From NCBI RefSeq assembly GCF_000281085.1, contig NZ_JH767527.1, positions 38,378 through 102,377 on the forward strand: 64,000 bases of DNA, in the 5' to 3' direction. The position numbers were made by a program, and so were the translations under genes. Positions 28,062 to 40,800 of this stretch are shown piece by piece. Under the pieces are notes generated by a model. That model searched no databases and was not told the DNA's origin. It saw only the letters and a list, made by a program, of their open reading frames with translations. This DNA comes from Catenovulum agarivorans YM01. Its GTDB lineage: Bacteria; Pseudomonadota; Gammaproteobacteria; Enterobacterales; Alteromonadaceae. Within the stretch, counting starts at the first letter, position 1, and every line of letters begins with the position of its first letter.

Positions 28062-31000
28062 TCCTAAATTTGTTCATTTGCGTGTCCATTCTGACTTTTC
28101 TATGGTCGATGGCCTTGCCAAAGTAAAACCTATCATAGGCAAAATCGCTGAGTATAATATGCCCGCGGTTGCCATTACTGATCAAATGAACTTATGTGGC
28201 TTGGTGCGTTTTTATAGTGGTGCCAATGGCGCGGGCATTAAACCTATTATAGGTGCTGATTTCTGGGTTCGCAGCACTGAAATGGAAGACGAAATCTTTC
28301 GTTTGGTTATATTAGCAGCCGATAACGATGGCTATAAAAACCTGACCTTACTGATCTCTAAAGGGTATTTACGCGGTGAGTATCAAGGTAAAACTGTAAT
28401 CGACCAAGACTGGTTAATAGAGCACGCCAAAGGTTTGATTATCTTATCTGGTGCACGCGAAGGTGATCTAGGTAAAGCTTTAATAAAAGGTAACTACAAT
28501 CAAGCGCAGCGCATCACTGATTTTTACAAAGAATATTTTCCAGACAACTATTATATTGAGCTAATTCGTACCGGCCGTGACAATGAAGAAACCTATCTTC
28601 ACCACGCTGTAAAATGGGCTGACGAAGTTGACTTACCTGTAGTTGCAACCAACGAAGTGGTCTTTTTGAATGAAGACGATTTTGATGCGCACGAAATCCG
28701 TGTAGCTATCTATGACGGTTATACGCTAGACGATAAAAACCGCCCACGCCGTTACTCAAATCAACAATACTTGCGTACAGAAGAAGAAATGTGCGAAGTG
28801 TTTAGTGATATTCCCGAAGCGTTAGAGAACTCAGTTGAAATTGCTAAACGCTGTAACGTTACAGTATTGCTCGGCAAATATTTCTTACCTAGCTGTCCGA
28901 CTGGCGGGATGAGTGAAGACGAATACTTAGTTAAAGTTTCTGAAGAAGGTTTGCAAGAGCGTCTCGAATTCTTATTTCCAGATGAGCAAGAGCGCGCTGA
29001 AAAACGCGGTGAGTATGACGAGCGTTTACGCATCGAATTAGAATGTATTAACCAAATGGGATTCCCGGGTTACTTCCTTATCGTTATGGAATTTATCCAG
29101 TGGAGTAAAGACAATAATATTCCGGTTGGCCCTGGTCGTGGTTCAGGTGCGGGTTCTTTAGTCGCTTATGCGCTTAAAATTACTGATTTAGACCCGTTAG
29201 AATTTGACTTGCTATTCGAACGTTTCTTAAACCCAGAACGTGTATCTATGCCAGACTTTGACGTCGACTTTTGCATGGATAGACGTGATGAAGTAATAGA
29301 TCACGTAGCCCAATTGTATGGCCGAGATGCGGTATCGCAGATTATCACTTTCGGTACTATGGCGGCAAAAGCTGTAGTACGAGATGTTGGTCGTGTATTA
29401 GGTCATCCATTTGGTTTTGTTGACCGAATTTCTAAATTAATCCCTGGCGATCCAGGTATGACTTTGGCAAAAGCTTTTGATGTTGAGCCAAGGTTAAACG
29501 AGTTGTATGAAGCCGATGAAGAGGTTCGTGCTTTAATAGATATGGCGCGTTTTTTAGAGGGTACTACACGTAATGCAGGTAAACATGCCGGCGGTGTGGT
29601 TATTTCACCGACTAAAATTACTGACTTTGCACCGCTTTATTGTGACTCTGAAGGTAAACAGCCAGTTACCCAATTTGATAAAAATGACGTTGAAACAGCA
29701 GGTTTAGTAAAGTTCGACTTCTTAGGTTTACGCACACTGACAATAATGCAGTGGGCGATTGATATGGCGAATGAAAAACTCGTTAAAGCCAATAAACCTC
29801 TGATTGATATCAATGCCATTCCGCTTGATGATAAAAAAAGTTTCGAAACGCTGAAAAAATACGAAACGACAGCTGTATTCCAGCTTGAATCTCGAGGGAT
29901 GAAAGACCTGATCAAACGCCTGCAACCTGACTGTTTCGAAGACATGATAGCTTTGGTAGCCTTGTTCCGACCAGGCCCGTTGCAATCAGGTATGGTAGAT
30001 AACTTTATCGACCGTAAACGCGGCCGTGAAGAAATATCTTATCCAGATGCGCAATATCAGCACGAATGTTTAAAAGAAATTCTCGACCCGACTTACGGCA
30101 TCATCCTCTACCAAGAGCAGGTTATGCAGATTGCTCAGGTAATGGCAGGATACTCGCTCGGTGGCGCTGACTTATTACGCCGTGCTATGGGTAAGAAAAA
30201 GCCAGAGGAAATGGCTAAGCAGCGTAGTACCTTTGAAGAAGGTTCGAAAAACAATGGTATAGATCCAGAACTTGCGATGAAAATTTTCGACCTTGTAGAA
30301 AAATTCGCAGGTTATGGTTTCAACAAATCGCATTCAGCCGCTTACGCATTAGTTTCGTATCAAACTTTATGGATGAAAACCCATTACCCAGCTGAATTTA
30401 TGGCTGCGGTAATGTCGGCCGATATGGATAACACTGACAAAGTTGTAACCTTAGTGGATGAATGCGAGCGCATGCGTATGCCGCTTATTCCACCCGATGT
30501 TAATCAAGGTTCATACAAATTTACGGTAAACGATGAAGGTGCGATTGTTTATGGTATTGGTGCAATTAAAGGTGTTGGTGAAGGTCCAATTGACGCAATT
30601 ATTGAAGCGCGTGAACAAGGTGGTAAGTTTAAAGATTTATTCGATTTTTGTGCACGAGTAGATTTAAAACGCATTAACCGTCGTGTCCTCGAAAAGTTAA
30701 TTCAAGCAGGGGCGTTAGACGCACTCGGCCCACATAGAGCTTCTATCCATGCAACATTGCCTGATGCAATTGGCGCAGCTGAGCAGCACGCCAAAGATGC
30801 ATTGGCTGGGCAATCTGATTTATTTGGTTTATTAACTACAGAGCCAGAAGAAGTTGAGCAAGCTTTTGTTAAAGTGCCTAAATGGCCAGAAGAAGTTTGG
30901 TTAGAAGGTGAGCGCGAAACTTTAGGTTTATATTTAACCGGTCATCCGATTAATCGCTATCGCGAAGAATTAAAACATTACGCACGCTCACGTATTAACG

Positions 31001-31533
31001 AATTATCACCGACACGCCGTGATGACGAAGTATCAACATCAGGTTTAATCATAGCGGTTAAAAGTATGGTGAATAAGCGCAGCGGTCGCCGTTGGGCTAT
31101 TGTAACCCTAGATGATAAAAGCGGTCGTATTGATGTACGCTTTTTTGCCGATATGTTTGAGCAACATGAAGAATTATTAGTTAAAGACCAAGTTATTGTA
31201 GTATCAGGGCCAGTCGAAGATGATGACTTTACTGGTGGCTATTGTATGACGGCTAAAAACTGTATGGATTTAGTCTCGTTACGTGAAAAATACGCAAAAT
31301 CTTTAACAATTGAATTGAATGAACAAAATTTAAAGCCAAACATTATTGAGCAAATTCACCAGAAAGTTAGCCCGCATAAAGAAGGGGTTACACCTATTGT
31401 TTTTGAGTATCAGAACAATAGAGCTAAAGCAGAAATTAAAACTGGTGTGCAATGGTATGTGACACCACACGATAGTTTGCTGTATGATTTGCGCCATATT
31501 GTTGGTGAAGAGCATATTTCACTACGATTTTAA
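28054..31533 (+). CDS. dnaE: DNA polymerase III alpha subunit
   Basis: DnaE is the replicative polymerase. An N-terminal PHP domain ([17 protein letters not shown], 8-24) precedes the polymerase core with [15 protein letters not shown] and the catalytic aspartates in [16 protein letters not shown] helix-hairpin-helix region and an OB fold follow near residues 990-1070. ATG 28054 gives 1159 residues, the E. coli length (1160), and has GGAG upstream; longer in-frame extensions into rnhB are not homologous. It ends cleanly with a 78-base gap before accA. Confidence 0.97.
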   Translation: MADPKFVHLRVHSDFSMVDGLAKVKPIIGKIAEYNMPAVAITDQMNLCGLVRFYSGANGAGIKPIIGADFWVRSTEMEDEIFRLVILAADNDGYKNLTLLISKGYLRGEYQGKTVIDQDWLIEHAKGLIILSGAREGDLGKALIKGNYNQAQRITDFYKEYFPDNYYIELIRTGRDNEETYLHHAVKWADEVDLPVVATNEVVFLNEDDFDAHEIRVAIYDGYTLDDKNRPRRYSNQQYLRTEEEMCEVFSDIPEALENSVEIAKRCNVTVLLGKYFLPSCPTGGMSEDEYLVKVSEEGLQERLEFLFPDEQERAEKRGEYDERLRIELECINQMGFPGYFLIVMEFIQWSKDNNIPVGPGRGSGAGSLVAYALKITDLDPLEFDLLFERFLNPERVSMPDFDVDFCMDRRDEVIDHVAQLYGRDAVSQIITFGTMAAKAVVRDVGRVLGHPFGFVDRISKLIPGDPGMTLAKAFDVEPRLNELYEADEEVRALIDMARFLEGTTRNAGKHAGGVVISPTKITDFAPLYCDSEGKQPVTQFDKNDVETAGLVKFDFLGLRTLTIMQWAIDMANEKLVKANKPLIDINAIPLDDKKSFETLKKYETTAVFQLESRGMKDLIKRLQPDCFEDMIALVALFRPGPLQSGMVDNFIDRKRGREEISYPDAQYQHECLKEILDPTYGIILYQEQVMQIAQVMAGYSLGGADLLRRAMGKKKPEEMAKQRSTFEEGSKNNGIDPELAMKIFDLVEKFAGYGFNKSHSAAYALVSYQTLWMKTHYPAEFMAAVMSADMDNTDKVVTLVDECERMRMPLIPPDVNQGSYKFTVNDEGAIVYGIGAIKGVGEGPIDAIIEAREQGGKFKDLFDFCARVDLKRINRRVLEKLIQAGALDALGPHRASIHATLPDAIGAAEQHAKDALAGQSDLFGLLTTEPEEVEQAFVKVPKWPEEVWLEGERETLGLYLTGHPINRYREELKHYARSRINELSPTRRDDEVSTSGLIIAVKSMVNKRSGRRWAIVTLDDKSGRIDVRFFADMFEQHEELLVKDQVIVVSGPVEDDDFTGGYCMTAKNCMDLVSLREKYAKSLTIELNEQNLKPNIIEQIHQKVSPHKEGVTPIVFEYQNNRAKAEIKTGVQWYVTPHDSLLYDLRHIVGEEHISLRF

Positions 31534-31611
31534 TGAAAATTAGTTAAAATCTACCGAATTAAATGCGGGATACCCGTTAGGAAATTAAATTAATAGGGCA
31601 GAAACAGATCC

Positions 31612-32571
31612 ATGAGCTTAAGTTTTCTTGAATTTGAACAGCCAATTGCTGAGCTAGAATCAAAAATTGAAGAGCTAAAGAGCGTCGCTAAAAACAGTGG
31701 TGAGCTTAATTTAGACTTAGAAGAAGAAATTAATAAGTTAAAGCAAAAAAGCAAAGATTTATCGAAAAAAATCTTCGCTGATTTAGGTGCTTGGCAGGTT
31801 GCTCAATTAGCCCGTCATCCGCAACGCCCGTATACGCAAGATTATATCGATCGAGTATTCACAGATTTTGACGAAATGGCAGGCGATCGCCACTACGCAA
31901 ATGACCCGGCAATTATTTGTGGTACTGCACGTTTAGATGGTCAACCTGTTGTTGTTATTGGTCATCAAAAGGGTCGTGATACTGCTGAAAAAATTAAACG
32001 CAACTTTGGTATGCCGCGTCCTGAAGGTTATCGCAAAGCTTTACGTGTAATGGAATTTGCTGAACGTTTTGGTTTACCTATTATCACTTTTATCGACACC
32101 CCAGGCGCATATCCAGGTGTTGGTGCCGAAGAGCGTGGTCAAAGTGAAGCAATTGCCCAAAACTTAAAAGTTATGGCGCGTTTAAAAGTTCCAGTTATCT
32201 GTACTGTAATTGGTGAAGGTGGTTCTGGTGGCGCTTTAGCAATTGGTGTTGGCGACAAAGTTAACATGTTGCAATACAGCACTTATTCAGTTATTTCACC
32301 TGAAGGCTGTGCATCTATATTATGGAAATCTGCAGAAAAAGCTGAAATGGCGGCAGAAGCTATGGGTATCACAGCTGATCGTATCAAAGAGTTAGGTTTG
32401 GTTGATAACATTGTTGACGAGCCTTTAGGTGGCGCGCACCGTGATATGGCGTTAATGGCGCATAACTTAAAAGATACCTTGAAAAAACAATTGGCTGAGC
32501 TTGAAAATAAAGGTCCAGAGCAATTGTTAGATGGTCGTTATGAAAAATTAATGACCTACGGGTACTGCTAA
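31612..32571 (+). CDS. accA: Acetyl-CoA carboxylase carboxyltransferase subunit alpha
   Basis: AccA, with AccD, transfers the carboxyl group from biotin to acetyl-CoA to make malonyl-CoA. The 319 residues equal E. coli's. The start [16 protein letters not shown] is nearly identical to E. coli, and the crotonase-like core has [28 protein letters not shown] and [15 protein letters not shown]. It follows dnaE and precedes tilS by eight bases. Confidence 0.96.
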   Translation: MSLSFLEFEQPIAELESKIEELKSVAKNSGELNLDLEEEINKLKQKSKDLSKKIFADLGAWQVAQLARHPQRPYTQDYIDRVFTDFDEMAGDRHYANDPAIICGTARLDGQPVVVIGHQKGRDTAEKIKRNFGMPRPEGYRKALRVMEFAERFGLPIITFIDTPGAYPGVGAEERGQSEAIAQNLKVMARLKVPVICTVIGEGGSGGALAIGVGDKVNMLQYSTYSVISPEGCASILWKSAEKAEMAAEAMGITADRIKELGLVDNIVDEPLGGAHRDMALMAHNLKDTLKKQLAELENKGPEQLLDGRYEKLMTYGYC

Positions 32572-32579
32572 CAGACAAT

Positions 32580-33923
32580 ATGTTTATCCCTGAACAAATT
32601 ATCGAATTAGATAAGTATCATCAACAGGGGTATCAATTTGTTGTCGCTTTCAGCGGTGGAGTCGACTCCACCGTTTTGCTTTATCTAGTCCAACAACACA
32701 GCCAAGCTTTAAATATTCCAGTTACCGCCATTTATGTAAATCATGGCTTAAGTGCCAATGCGGACAACTGGCAACAACACTGCCAACAAGTTGCTGAGCA
32801 AATAGGTGTTCAATTCAAAGCGGTTAAAGTGAATATTCAGCAGACTAACCGACAATCAATCGAGCAGCTCGCGCGCGAAGCAAGGTATCAAGCGCTAATT
32901 CAACATTCAGCTGACAAGTCGGTAATTTTTGCAGGGCAACATCAAGACGACCAAACCGAAACTTTTTTGCTGAGGCTTAAACGCGGCAGCGGGCCTAATG
33001 GTTTAGCCTGTATGCGTCCATTACGTAATCTTACTGAAAACCGTTTATTGTACCGTCCTTTATTGCATGTTACTCGAGCTGAAATTGAGAGCTTTGCAAA
33101 CCAACACTCCTTGCGCTGGATTGAAGATGAAAGTAATCAAAATCAAGTGTTTGAACGTAATTTTTTACGTAAGCAGATAATTCCACAACTTAGTGAAAAG
33201 TGGCCGCAGTTTTCTGCTATGGTCAGCCGCAGTGCACAGCTGTGTAGTGAATACCAATTACTCGCCGATGAACTCGCTTTTATTGATGCTAAAGCAGCCA
33301 TAGATCCCAACAATAGATTATTAGTCGAAGCTTGTTTAAGTCTTTCTCAACAAAGGCAAAATAACTTAATTCGCTATTGGCTGCAGAGTCAGCGAGTGTT
33401 ATTGCCCAGCTCTAAACAAATGCAACAAATTGAACAGGTTTTATTGGCTAAAGATGATGCGCAACCTATAGTGCAATTAGCTTGTTCACAAATTAGACGC
33501 TTCAACAAAAAACTCTATTTGCTCAAACAAGCAGAGCTTGATTGGATAGCGCAAACGCCTAGTGACATTCTGGTTGAACTCAAACCTCAACTGCGACTGC
33601 TAGCGGCGGATGCTAAGTCATTGACAATTAAGCAGGTTAAACAAGGTAGACGAATACGTTTAGCGACCGAACAAGAGCAGGTGAGCATTCGCTATAATAT
33701 TAAATCATCCACTAAGTGTTTGCCGGACTACCGCCACCAAAGTCGTACAATTAAGAAGATTTTACAAGAATTATCAATTGAACCTTGGTTTCGTCACAAA
33801 GTTGCTTATTTATATTATAATGACAGCTGTGTAGCCGCTTTAGGTTATTGGATTGATAAAAACTATTTGATAGAAGATTCCAGCGATAAACCACAAATAG
33901 GTTGGACTTGGGTTTACGATTAA
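32580..33923 (+). CDS. tilS: tRNA(Ile)-lysidine synthetase
   Basis: TilS attaches lysine to C34 of the AUA-decoding isoleucine tRNA. The PP-loop ATP site SGGVDSTVLLYL is at residues 25-36. The N-type ATPase domain is followed by the TilS C-terminal substrate-binding domains (from about 240 on), including the KSSTKCLPDYRHQSRTIKKI region. The 447 residues match the longer gammaproteobacterial form (432 in E. coli). Confidence 0.94.
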   Translation: MFIPEQIIELDKYHQQGYQFVVAFSGGVDSTVLLYLVQQHSQALNIPVTAIYVNHGLSANADNWQQHCQQVAEQIGVQFKAVKVNIQQTNRQSIEQLAREARYQALIQHSADKSVIFAGQHQDDQTETFLLRLKRGSGPNGLACMRPLRNLTENRLLYRPLLHVTRAEIESFANQHSLRWIEDESNQNQVFERNFLRKQIIPQLSEKWPQFSAMVSRSAQLCSEYQLLADELAFIDAKAAIDPNNRLLVEACLSLSQQRQNNLIRYWLQSQRVLLPSSKQMQQIEQVLLAKDDAQPIVQLACSQIRRFNKKLYLLKQAELDWIAQTPSDILVELKPQLRLLAADAKSLTIKQVKQGRRIRLATEQEQVSIRYNIKSSTKCLPDYRHQSRTIKKILQELSIEPWFRHKVAYLYYNDSCVAALGYWIDKNYLIEDSSDKPQIGWTWVYD

Positions 33924-33957
33924 ACTAAGTTGGTTGGATACAGGGGAGGGATTCATT

Positions 33958-34350
33958 ATGTTACGTGCAGCAGTTTTGCCACTGGCTTGTACTTTGTTGT
34001 TCGCTTGTCAATCAACTATGGATACACAGGTTAAAAAGCACAAGCTTTCAGTTAAGCCACAACCAAATATACATCCAAATAATAAACGTAATGCGATAAT
34101 TAGAATAGAACCTAAATATCCACGCTCAGCTTTAAGAAAAGCTGTTTCGGGTTGGGTGCTGATTAGTTATTCTATTAACCAACGTGGCGGAACTGAAGAT
34201 ATTCAGGTGCTTGATTCGAGTCCAAAAGGTTATTTCGAAAATTCAGCAACAGCTGCTATGGCACGTTGGAAATATAAACCACATATACAAGCGCAAGAAC
34301 CAGTAAAATTATCTGGGTTACAAGAATTGATTGTATATACTGTTCAGTAA
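33958..34350 (+). CDS. Lipoprotein with TonB C-terminal domain
   Basis: This 130-residue protein begins with a short signal peptide and lipobox (LLFAC, cysteine about residue 17). The TonB_C fold covers about residues 40-130 (EPKYPRSALRKAVSGWVLISY, then the A-x-x-A-x-x-x-W-K-Y-x-P motif). I chose ATG 33958 because GGGGAGGG lies seven bases upstream; the TTG frame from 33934 would spoil the signal. Unlike classical TonB it has no membrane helix with a proline-rich spacer, so it is probably not an energy transducer. It lies 34 bases after tilS and 31 bases before recC, and its role is unknown. Confidence 0.75.
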   Translation: MLRAAVLPLACTLLFACQSTMDTQVKKHKLSVKPQPNIHPNNKRNAIIRIEPKYPRSALRKAVSGWVLISYSINQRGGTEDIQVLDSSPKGYFENSATAAMARWKYKPHIQAQEPVKLSGLQELIVYTVQ

Positions 34351-34381
34351 TCAACTAACACCAAAATAAACCCTAATATCT

Positions 34382-37300
34382 GTGTTAACTCTATATCCTT
34401 CAAATAAATTAGAAGACCTTGTTATACTGCTTAACAAGGTTATGCAATATCGCCAAACATCTGTGCTAAGCCAAGATATTATTTTGGTTGAAAGCCAGGG
34501 TATGCAACATTGGCTAAATATGCAGTTGTCGCAAATGACCAAGATTGCGATGAACATAACCTATCCAATGCCATCGCGCTTTATTTGGGATACAGCGCGT
34601 AAAGTGTTAGGCAGTGATAAAATTCCACGTCAGTCGCCTTATAGTCGTGAAATTCTCACCTTTAGAATTGAACAGATATTTCATAGTGATGAGTGGCTAA
34701 CTTCTGCCGCTAGTGAGTTAGTAACTCAGTACTGGCAAGAGCAGAGGTCAAACCAACAACAAATTGGCAACAGACAAGGGCAACAACAATTAAAAGCTTT
34801 TCAATTAGCACAAGCTGTCGCCGATGTATTTGAACAATATATGCTGTATCGACCAGATTGGTTAGAAAATTGGCAAGACGGCAAATTAAATACAGAACAA
34901 ACGGATGAAATTTGGCAGCAACAATTGTGGCTGATTTTATTTAAACAAAGCCCATACCACCCAGTTGCCCTGCAAAATGAAATGCTCAAAGAATTAGAGC
35001 ATAAACATCACTTACTTCCCAAAGACATTCATATATTTGGCATTAATACTATGCCGCCTAAAACCTTAGAGTTTTTTGAGGTTATTTCAAACTGGGTCAA
35101 TATTCATCTGTATCACTTAAACCCTTGTGTTGATTATTGGGGCGATCTGCAAAGTGAAAAAACAACAGTTAAAAAACAGCTCAAACAGTTGAAGTTAAAT
35201 ACGCTTGAGCAATGGCTTGAACAAGAGAATATTAGTCAGCCACTGCTGGCTAATTTAGGTCAACAAGGCAAAGGATTTTTTTCTAGTTTACAAAAACTTA
35301 ATGGTTTTGAAATTAATGCCTTTGATCTGGCTAAAGAGCAAGAGGAAGCCGCAGAGCAAACTAATAACAACTCAATGACACTGAGCTGTTTGCAACAAGT
35401 GCAGCAGGACATTTTGTTGTTAACCGACGCAACACAAGCAAATGCTGAAATCAATCAAGATAAGCAAACTAGTTTAATTGACGACTCTATCAATATAGTC
35501 AGCTGCCACAATGCTTTGCGTGAAATAGAGGCTTTGCACGATTTTTTATTAGCTGAATTTGAAGCTAATCCAGAGCTAACGCCGCGTGATGTTATTGTTA
35601 TGTGTCCGGCTATTGAAGATTATGCACCATACATTCATTCGGTATTTCGCTCAAGTCGCCAGCCACAAGTTGAAGGCGAACAACTTAGACTACCTTGTAC
35701 TATCGCCGACAGAAATCAATTAGATTCACAACCTATCATAAGTACATTTTTAGAACTACTAGAGTTACCAGATAGCCGCTTTGAAGTAAGTAAAATACTC
35801 GATTATTTACGTTTACCTGCATTGCAAAACAAATTTAATTTAGATGAAACACAAATAGAAATTATAGAGTGGTGGTTAAAACAAGCGAATGTGCATTGGG
35901 GGCGCGACCAAACACATAAACAGCAAATTACCGGCAACCAAGCAGCAGATGCAATTTATACATGGCAATGGGCGATAGAAAGATTGTTATCTGGTTATGC
36001 GTATTCGTCAGAGCCTACTTTTAGTGACGATTTAGCCTATATGCCGCATGTTGAAGGGCAAAACGCGCTAGTGTTAGGTCAGTTATGTGATTTATTAACC
36101 CAACTGCAATACCATGCGCAGCAGCTTAATCAAGCGCGCAGTGCAGAAGAATGGCATAGTTATTTAACTAAAATGCTTGAGAGCTTTTTTGCAATAGATG
36201 AACAAGCACAAGAGCAAGAATCGTTACTTATCATTCAAAATGCAATCAATAGTTTAACTGAGCGCAGTGCAAAAGCGGACTATCAGCAAGACATAAGCTT
36301 AGAAGTAATCCGCTTTTATTTGCAACATCAATTTTCCCAAGCTGACACTTCAAGTCAGTTTTTAACTGGGCAAATCACTTTTTGTTCTATGGTGCCAATG
36401 CGCAGCATTCCATTTAAAGTGATAGCCATTTTAGGTTTGAACGATGGTGTTTATCCAAGGCAACAAACACCAATTAGTTTTGATCTCACTCAGTATTCTG
36501 AATACAGATTAGGCGATAGATCACGTCGCTCTGATGATAGATATTTATTTTTAGAAGCACTGATTTCAGCCAGAGACAAACTCTATTTAAGTTACCAAGG
36601 GCGTGATGTAAAAAATAACTCGGTGCGTGAACCTAGTTTAATTTTAAAAGAGTTAATGAACTACTTAGCTCTAGGTTATGCTTGGGACTTCACTGCTGCA
36701 AATAGCCAGCTTAGACAAATGCCCTTACATGCCTTTAGCCCAGATAATTTTAAGACGTTTAAAAGTTTTGCTAAACAGTGGCAACGTCTGGCTTTTGCCA
36801 ATAAACAGCAGGCTAGCAAAAATACCTGGGTCAGTAATAGCAAAAGCGATAGTGATGTGACTAGCGATAGTTCGCAACAAGCTAGTATAGATTTGCGCCA
36901 ACTGGTGAACATGTTTGTTGACCCTTTTAGTTTTTATTGTCGTTGTAAACTTGGGTTAGAGCTTAATTTAAATACAGTTGATGATTTAGATGTAGAGCCG
37001 TTTGAACTCAACACTTTATTGGATTATCAGCTAACCGATTCAATTAACTCAAGCTTAATTAATGAGACCAAAGTGCTTGATAAAAATAGCAAAGATTCTA
37101 GCAATACAGGTAGTGCCGCAGAGTTAATCACCTGCAAGGTTGTAAAAGAATACAGGCTGCAAGGTGCCTTGCCTGAAAGTATGGTGAGCGAGCAGCAAAT
37201 TGAACAAACCTGTGTTAAAGCTCGCGCTTTACATCAAGCGTTAGCTGCTTTTTTACCACTTGAACAAGTCGGTATTAACCTTGGGCTGCAAAATATAGAA

Positions 37301-37867
37301 CTAACAGCCGCTGTGGTTCAATCTAACAGCACAAATTTGTCTGGTTATCTATTATCACGCCCAACTAGTAAAAAGGCTAAAGACGATATTTTGCATTGGT
37401 TAAGTTATTTATTAGTCAGTTGTTATCAGCAGCAAATGCAAAATACTTATGCAGTATTTACCCAAGGAAAAGGCGAAGATTTAACCATTCAAATTAGCGG
37501 GTATTTGCACAATGCTTCATTTGGTTTAGTGCAAGCCAAGCAACTACTAGCTCATTATTTAGCTGTTTATCAAAGTCAGTTTGAGCAAACTAGAATCATC
37601 AGTATTGAGTTAATGCAGCCTATATTTGCCAGTGTCGCTAAAAGTAAAAAACTAAATATCACTGATATTGAAGCGATTAAGCAAGATGTCACCTTGTTCA
37701 AAAAATGGTGCGAAAGTGTTGAGGAGCTTTGGTCAAGCAATGAACATTTTCAGTGGTTATATCCAGACTTTAATCAGTTAACTGAACAATTGGAATACGA
37801 CTATCACACAAGTGTTGAGTTATTTCAGCCAATATATGCGCAGTTAGTTAACGAGGTGACTGTATGA
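34382..37867 (+). CDS. recC: Exodeoxyribonuclease V subunit gamma (RecC)
   Basis: RecC is the Chi-recognising scaffold of the RecBCD helicase-nuclease. It starts at GTG with a beginning (LTLYPSNKLEDL) that parallels E. coli RecC. The protein has 1161 residues (1122 in E. coli), with inactive helicase-like domains and a C-terminal inactivated nuclease-like region. The sequence is rich in glutamine. The 31-base gap after the lipoprotein gene carries no terminator. Its stop overlaps the recB start (ATGA). ptrA, which separates recC and recB in E. coli, is absent. Confidence 0.92.
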   Translation: MLTLYPSNKLEDLVILLNKVMQYRQTSVLSQDIILVESQGMQHWLNMQLSQMTKIAMNITYPMPSRFIWDTARKVLGSDKIPRQSPYSREILTFRIEQIFHSDEWLTSAASELVTQYWQEQRSNQQQIGNRQGQQQLKAFQLAQAVADVFEQYMLYRPDWLENWQDGKLNTEQTDEIWQQQLWLILFKQSPYHPVALQNEMLKELEHKHHLLPKDIHIFGINTMPPKTLEFFEVISNWVNIHLYHLNPCVDYWGDLQSEKTTVKKQLKQLKLNTLEQWLEQENISQPLLANLGQQGKGFFSSLQKLNGFEINAFDLAKEQEEAAEQTNNNSMTLSCLQQVQQDILLLTDATQANAEINQDKQTSLIDDSINIVSCHNALREIEALHDFLLAEFEANPELTPRDVIVMCPAIEDYAPYIHSVFRSSRQPQVEGEQLRLPCTIADRNQLDSQPIISTFLELLELPDSRFEVSKILDYLRLPALQNKFNLDETQIEIIEWWLKQANVHWGRDQTHKQQITGNQAADAIYTWQWAIERLLSGYAYSSEPTFSDDLAYMPHVEGQNALVLGQLCDLLTQLQYHAQQLNQARSAEEWHSYLTKMLESFFAIDEQAQEQESLLIIQNAINSLTERSAKADYQQDISLEVIRFYLQHQFSQADTSSQFLTGQITFCSMVPMRSIPFKVIAILGLNDGVYPRQQTPISFDLTQYSEYRLGDRSRRSDDRYLFLEALISARDKLYLSYQGRDVKNNSVREPSLILKELMNYLALGYAWDFTAANSQLRQMPLHAFSPDNFKTFKSFAKQWQRLAFANKQQASKNTWVSNSKSDSDVTSDSSQQASIDLRQLVNMFVDPFSFYCRCKLGLELNLNTVDDLDVEPFELNTLLDYQLTDSINSSLINETKVLDKNSKDSSNTGSAAELITCKVVKEYRLQGALPESMVSEQQIEQTCVKARALHQALAAFLPLEQVGINLGLQNIELTAAVVQSNSTNLSGYLLSRPTSKKAKDDILHWLSYLLVSCYQQQMQNTYAVFTQGKGEDLTIQISGYLHNASFGLVQAKQLLAHYLAVYQSQFEQTRIISIELMQPIFASVAKSKKLNITDIEAIKQDVTLFKKWCESVEELWSSNEHFQWLYPDFNQLTEQLEYDYHTSVELFQPIYAQLVNEVTV

Positions 37868-40800
37868 GTATGCAAAACCCATTAACTAAAGGTCCTCAAT
37901 TACTGGCTGTTGAACAAATGCAATTGTTGGGTCGTCACTTAATTGAAGCAAGTGCTGGCACGGGTAAAACCTTTAATATCACCCGAATTTATCTGCGTTT
38001 ACTGCTAGAAAAGCAGCTTAACGTAAAACAAATTCTATTAATGACTTTTACTAAAGCGGCAACTGAAGAGCTTAAAGGACGTATTGAAAAAGTATTGCGT
38101 GAAACGCTCAATGACTGGTCAAAATTGGCAGTTAGCAAAGATAAATTTTTTGTTCATTTGTACCAAGCTGTAGCAGAAGATGAAGCTCAGCTGTTATTGA
38201 AAAAAGCATTGTTAGAGTTAGATGAAGCAAGCATTTTTACTATCCATGGTTTTTGTAAAACCGTATTAAGCCAACAAGCATTTGCTAGCCAATTACCCAT
38301 GCAAATGAATATGGAAGCTGATACCAGTGAATTATTATTGCAAGCTACACAAGACTGGTTTCGTAAAAATGCTCAAGATAAAACGCTAATAAACTGTTTG
38401 TTAGAACATGGGTGGCACACACCTGATAGATTTATTCGAGAATTCGCCACTGCGATAAAAATTCAGCAGCCTTGTTTAGTTGCCACTGCAGATAAAATTA
38501 ACCAAGCACATAATCAAGCACTTGAAGATTGGTTAATAAGGCAAAATGAAACTAAGCAGCAGCTAAAACAACATCTGCTACAGCACCAAGCAGAAATCTT
38601 CGATGCGCTTGTTTTAAGCAAAAAAGGTGCTGAACAACAAAAACGCCAAGATGAGTGGCAAGCTGCACTGGCTTGGTTAGAGAATCCTACAGCGGATGAA
38701 TCACCAAAAGAGCTGGGTGATTTTATTAATGGTAATAGATATCGCAAAAACCAAAGTCTAATTGATATTTTTGCACCGATTAAACTGTTTCGTGAAGCCT
38801 TCAAAAAAGAACTTGCTGCTTTACAAGTGGAACTTGATAAGTGTTTACAAGCCGTTGAAGTTAATCAAATAGTTGCACAGGCGATAGAGGATATTCGTTT
38901 AGCTTTTCAGCAAAATAAAAGTCTGAAAAAGGTACTAGATTTTGACGACTTAATTTACCTACTAGCACAAGCATTGGCTAAACCTCAAGCTCAGCAACAA
39001 CTTATTCCTCAGTTGCGTCAGCAGTTTCCAGTTGCTTTGATAGACGAATTTCAAGATACAGATATTAATCAGTATCAAATTTTGCAAAAGCTCTATGGCG
39101 ATGCGCCGCAGACGCAAGCTTTGTTTATGATTGGTGATCCTAAACAAGCAATTTATGGTTTTAGGGGCGGCGATATATTTACCTATTTAGCGGCGCGTGA
39201 CCAAGCTGATTATATTTGGGTAATGGATACTAACTGGCGTTCAAGTTTAGCTGTGATCCAAGCTTATAATAGGTTATTTCATGGTGCACCACTTGAGCAA
39301 GATGCCCGTGATGTTTTTGGCTTTGACATTGATTACCAGCAAGTGAAAGCGGGTAAAAAAAGTGATGAGCAAGTTTTTACTGATAATAGTGATTTTGCCG
39401 CGATAAATTATTTACTTTATCAGCCAGCTGACGCTAATGACAAAGCGGTTACCAACAAAGCTGATTTAAAAACAGGCCTAGCCATTTGGCTTGCTAACGA
39501 AGTTGTTCGTTTGTTAGAAAGTGTTGAGTTAAATCAGCGAGCAGTGTTGCCGCAAGATATAGCAATTCTGGTACGCACAGGTACTGAAGCTGCGATTATA
39601 AAAAGTGCTTTGCAGCAAGCGAATATTGCTTCTGTGTATTTAAGCGAAAGCTCCAATGTATTTGAATCTAACCAAGCAAAACATATTTTATTTGTCTTAG
39701 AAGCTTTGCTTGAGCCTGAAAATAGCCGTTTAATCAATCGCGCTTTAGCTAGTGATTTATTTGGCTTTTCCGCTCAGCAAATATTTGATCTGCATTTAGA
39801 ACAAAACCAAGCTGATTTTGACCAAGTAATTGAACAATTTGCGGATTTAAGAGCTCAGTGGCAGCACAAAGGCATAATGTCTGTACTGCTGCAGCTTATT
39901 CAGAATAATTATCAACCAGCACCTGAGCTGCATGAGCGTGGTTTAACCAATATGCTGCACCTTGCTGAAGTATTGCAAAAGAAATCTATTCAGCTGAAAC
40001 ACCCGCAGCAGTTGATGAAATGGTTTAAAGAACAAGTCAGTTTGCCGCAATCGCAAAGTGAAGCTGAATTGCGTTTAGAGAGTGACAGTAACCTAGTGCA
40101 AATTGTCACTCAACATAAATCTAAGGGGTTAGAATACCCAATAGTATTTATTCCGTTTGCCACCGAATACTCTGACCCAACCAAAGCTGGGGTTAAATCT
40201 AAATATCTGCTGCGATACTTCAATCAACAAAACCAACAAAGTGAATTGCAAATTGGGTTAGATTCAGCTGCGCTGAAAGCCTGTATGATTGAAGGGGATG
40301 CAGAAGCTGTAAGGTTATTTTATGTTGCTGTTACCCGTGCCGAGCATAGGTTGTACTTAGGTATGCCAATGCATAAACAAGCGAATAAATCGGCCATAGC
40401 TAAATGTTTAGATTTACAGCAAAGTGATAATGCACTTTGGTTTAACCAGCTCAAATCAGTTGAAAGTGAAACTGCAATGCAGGGGCTAATTCATTGCCAA
40501 CTGCTTGATAAAGCATTGACTCAACAGGATACACAAATATATCAAGCACAGCAGCAAGATGATAATTCACTGCCTATTCGTGACTTTAACGGTGAAATAG
40601 AAGATAACTGGCATTTGAGCTCGTTTTCGGCGTTAACGCGCAACTCTCATAGTCAAATCAGGCAAATTGAACGCCATGATGAATTTGAACAAAGCCCAGT
40701 GGTTAGGTCTATTAACCAAAACAGTACAGAGGCGCTTTATGCGGATGAATTGAGATTCACCCTGAAAAAAGGCGCGGATGCGGGTAACTTATTGCACGAT

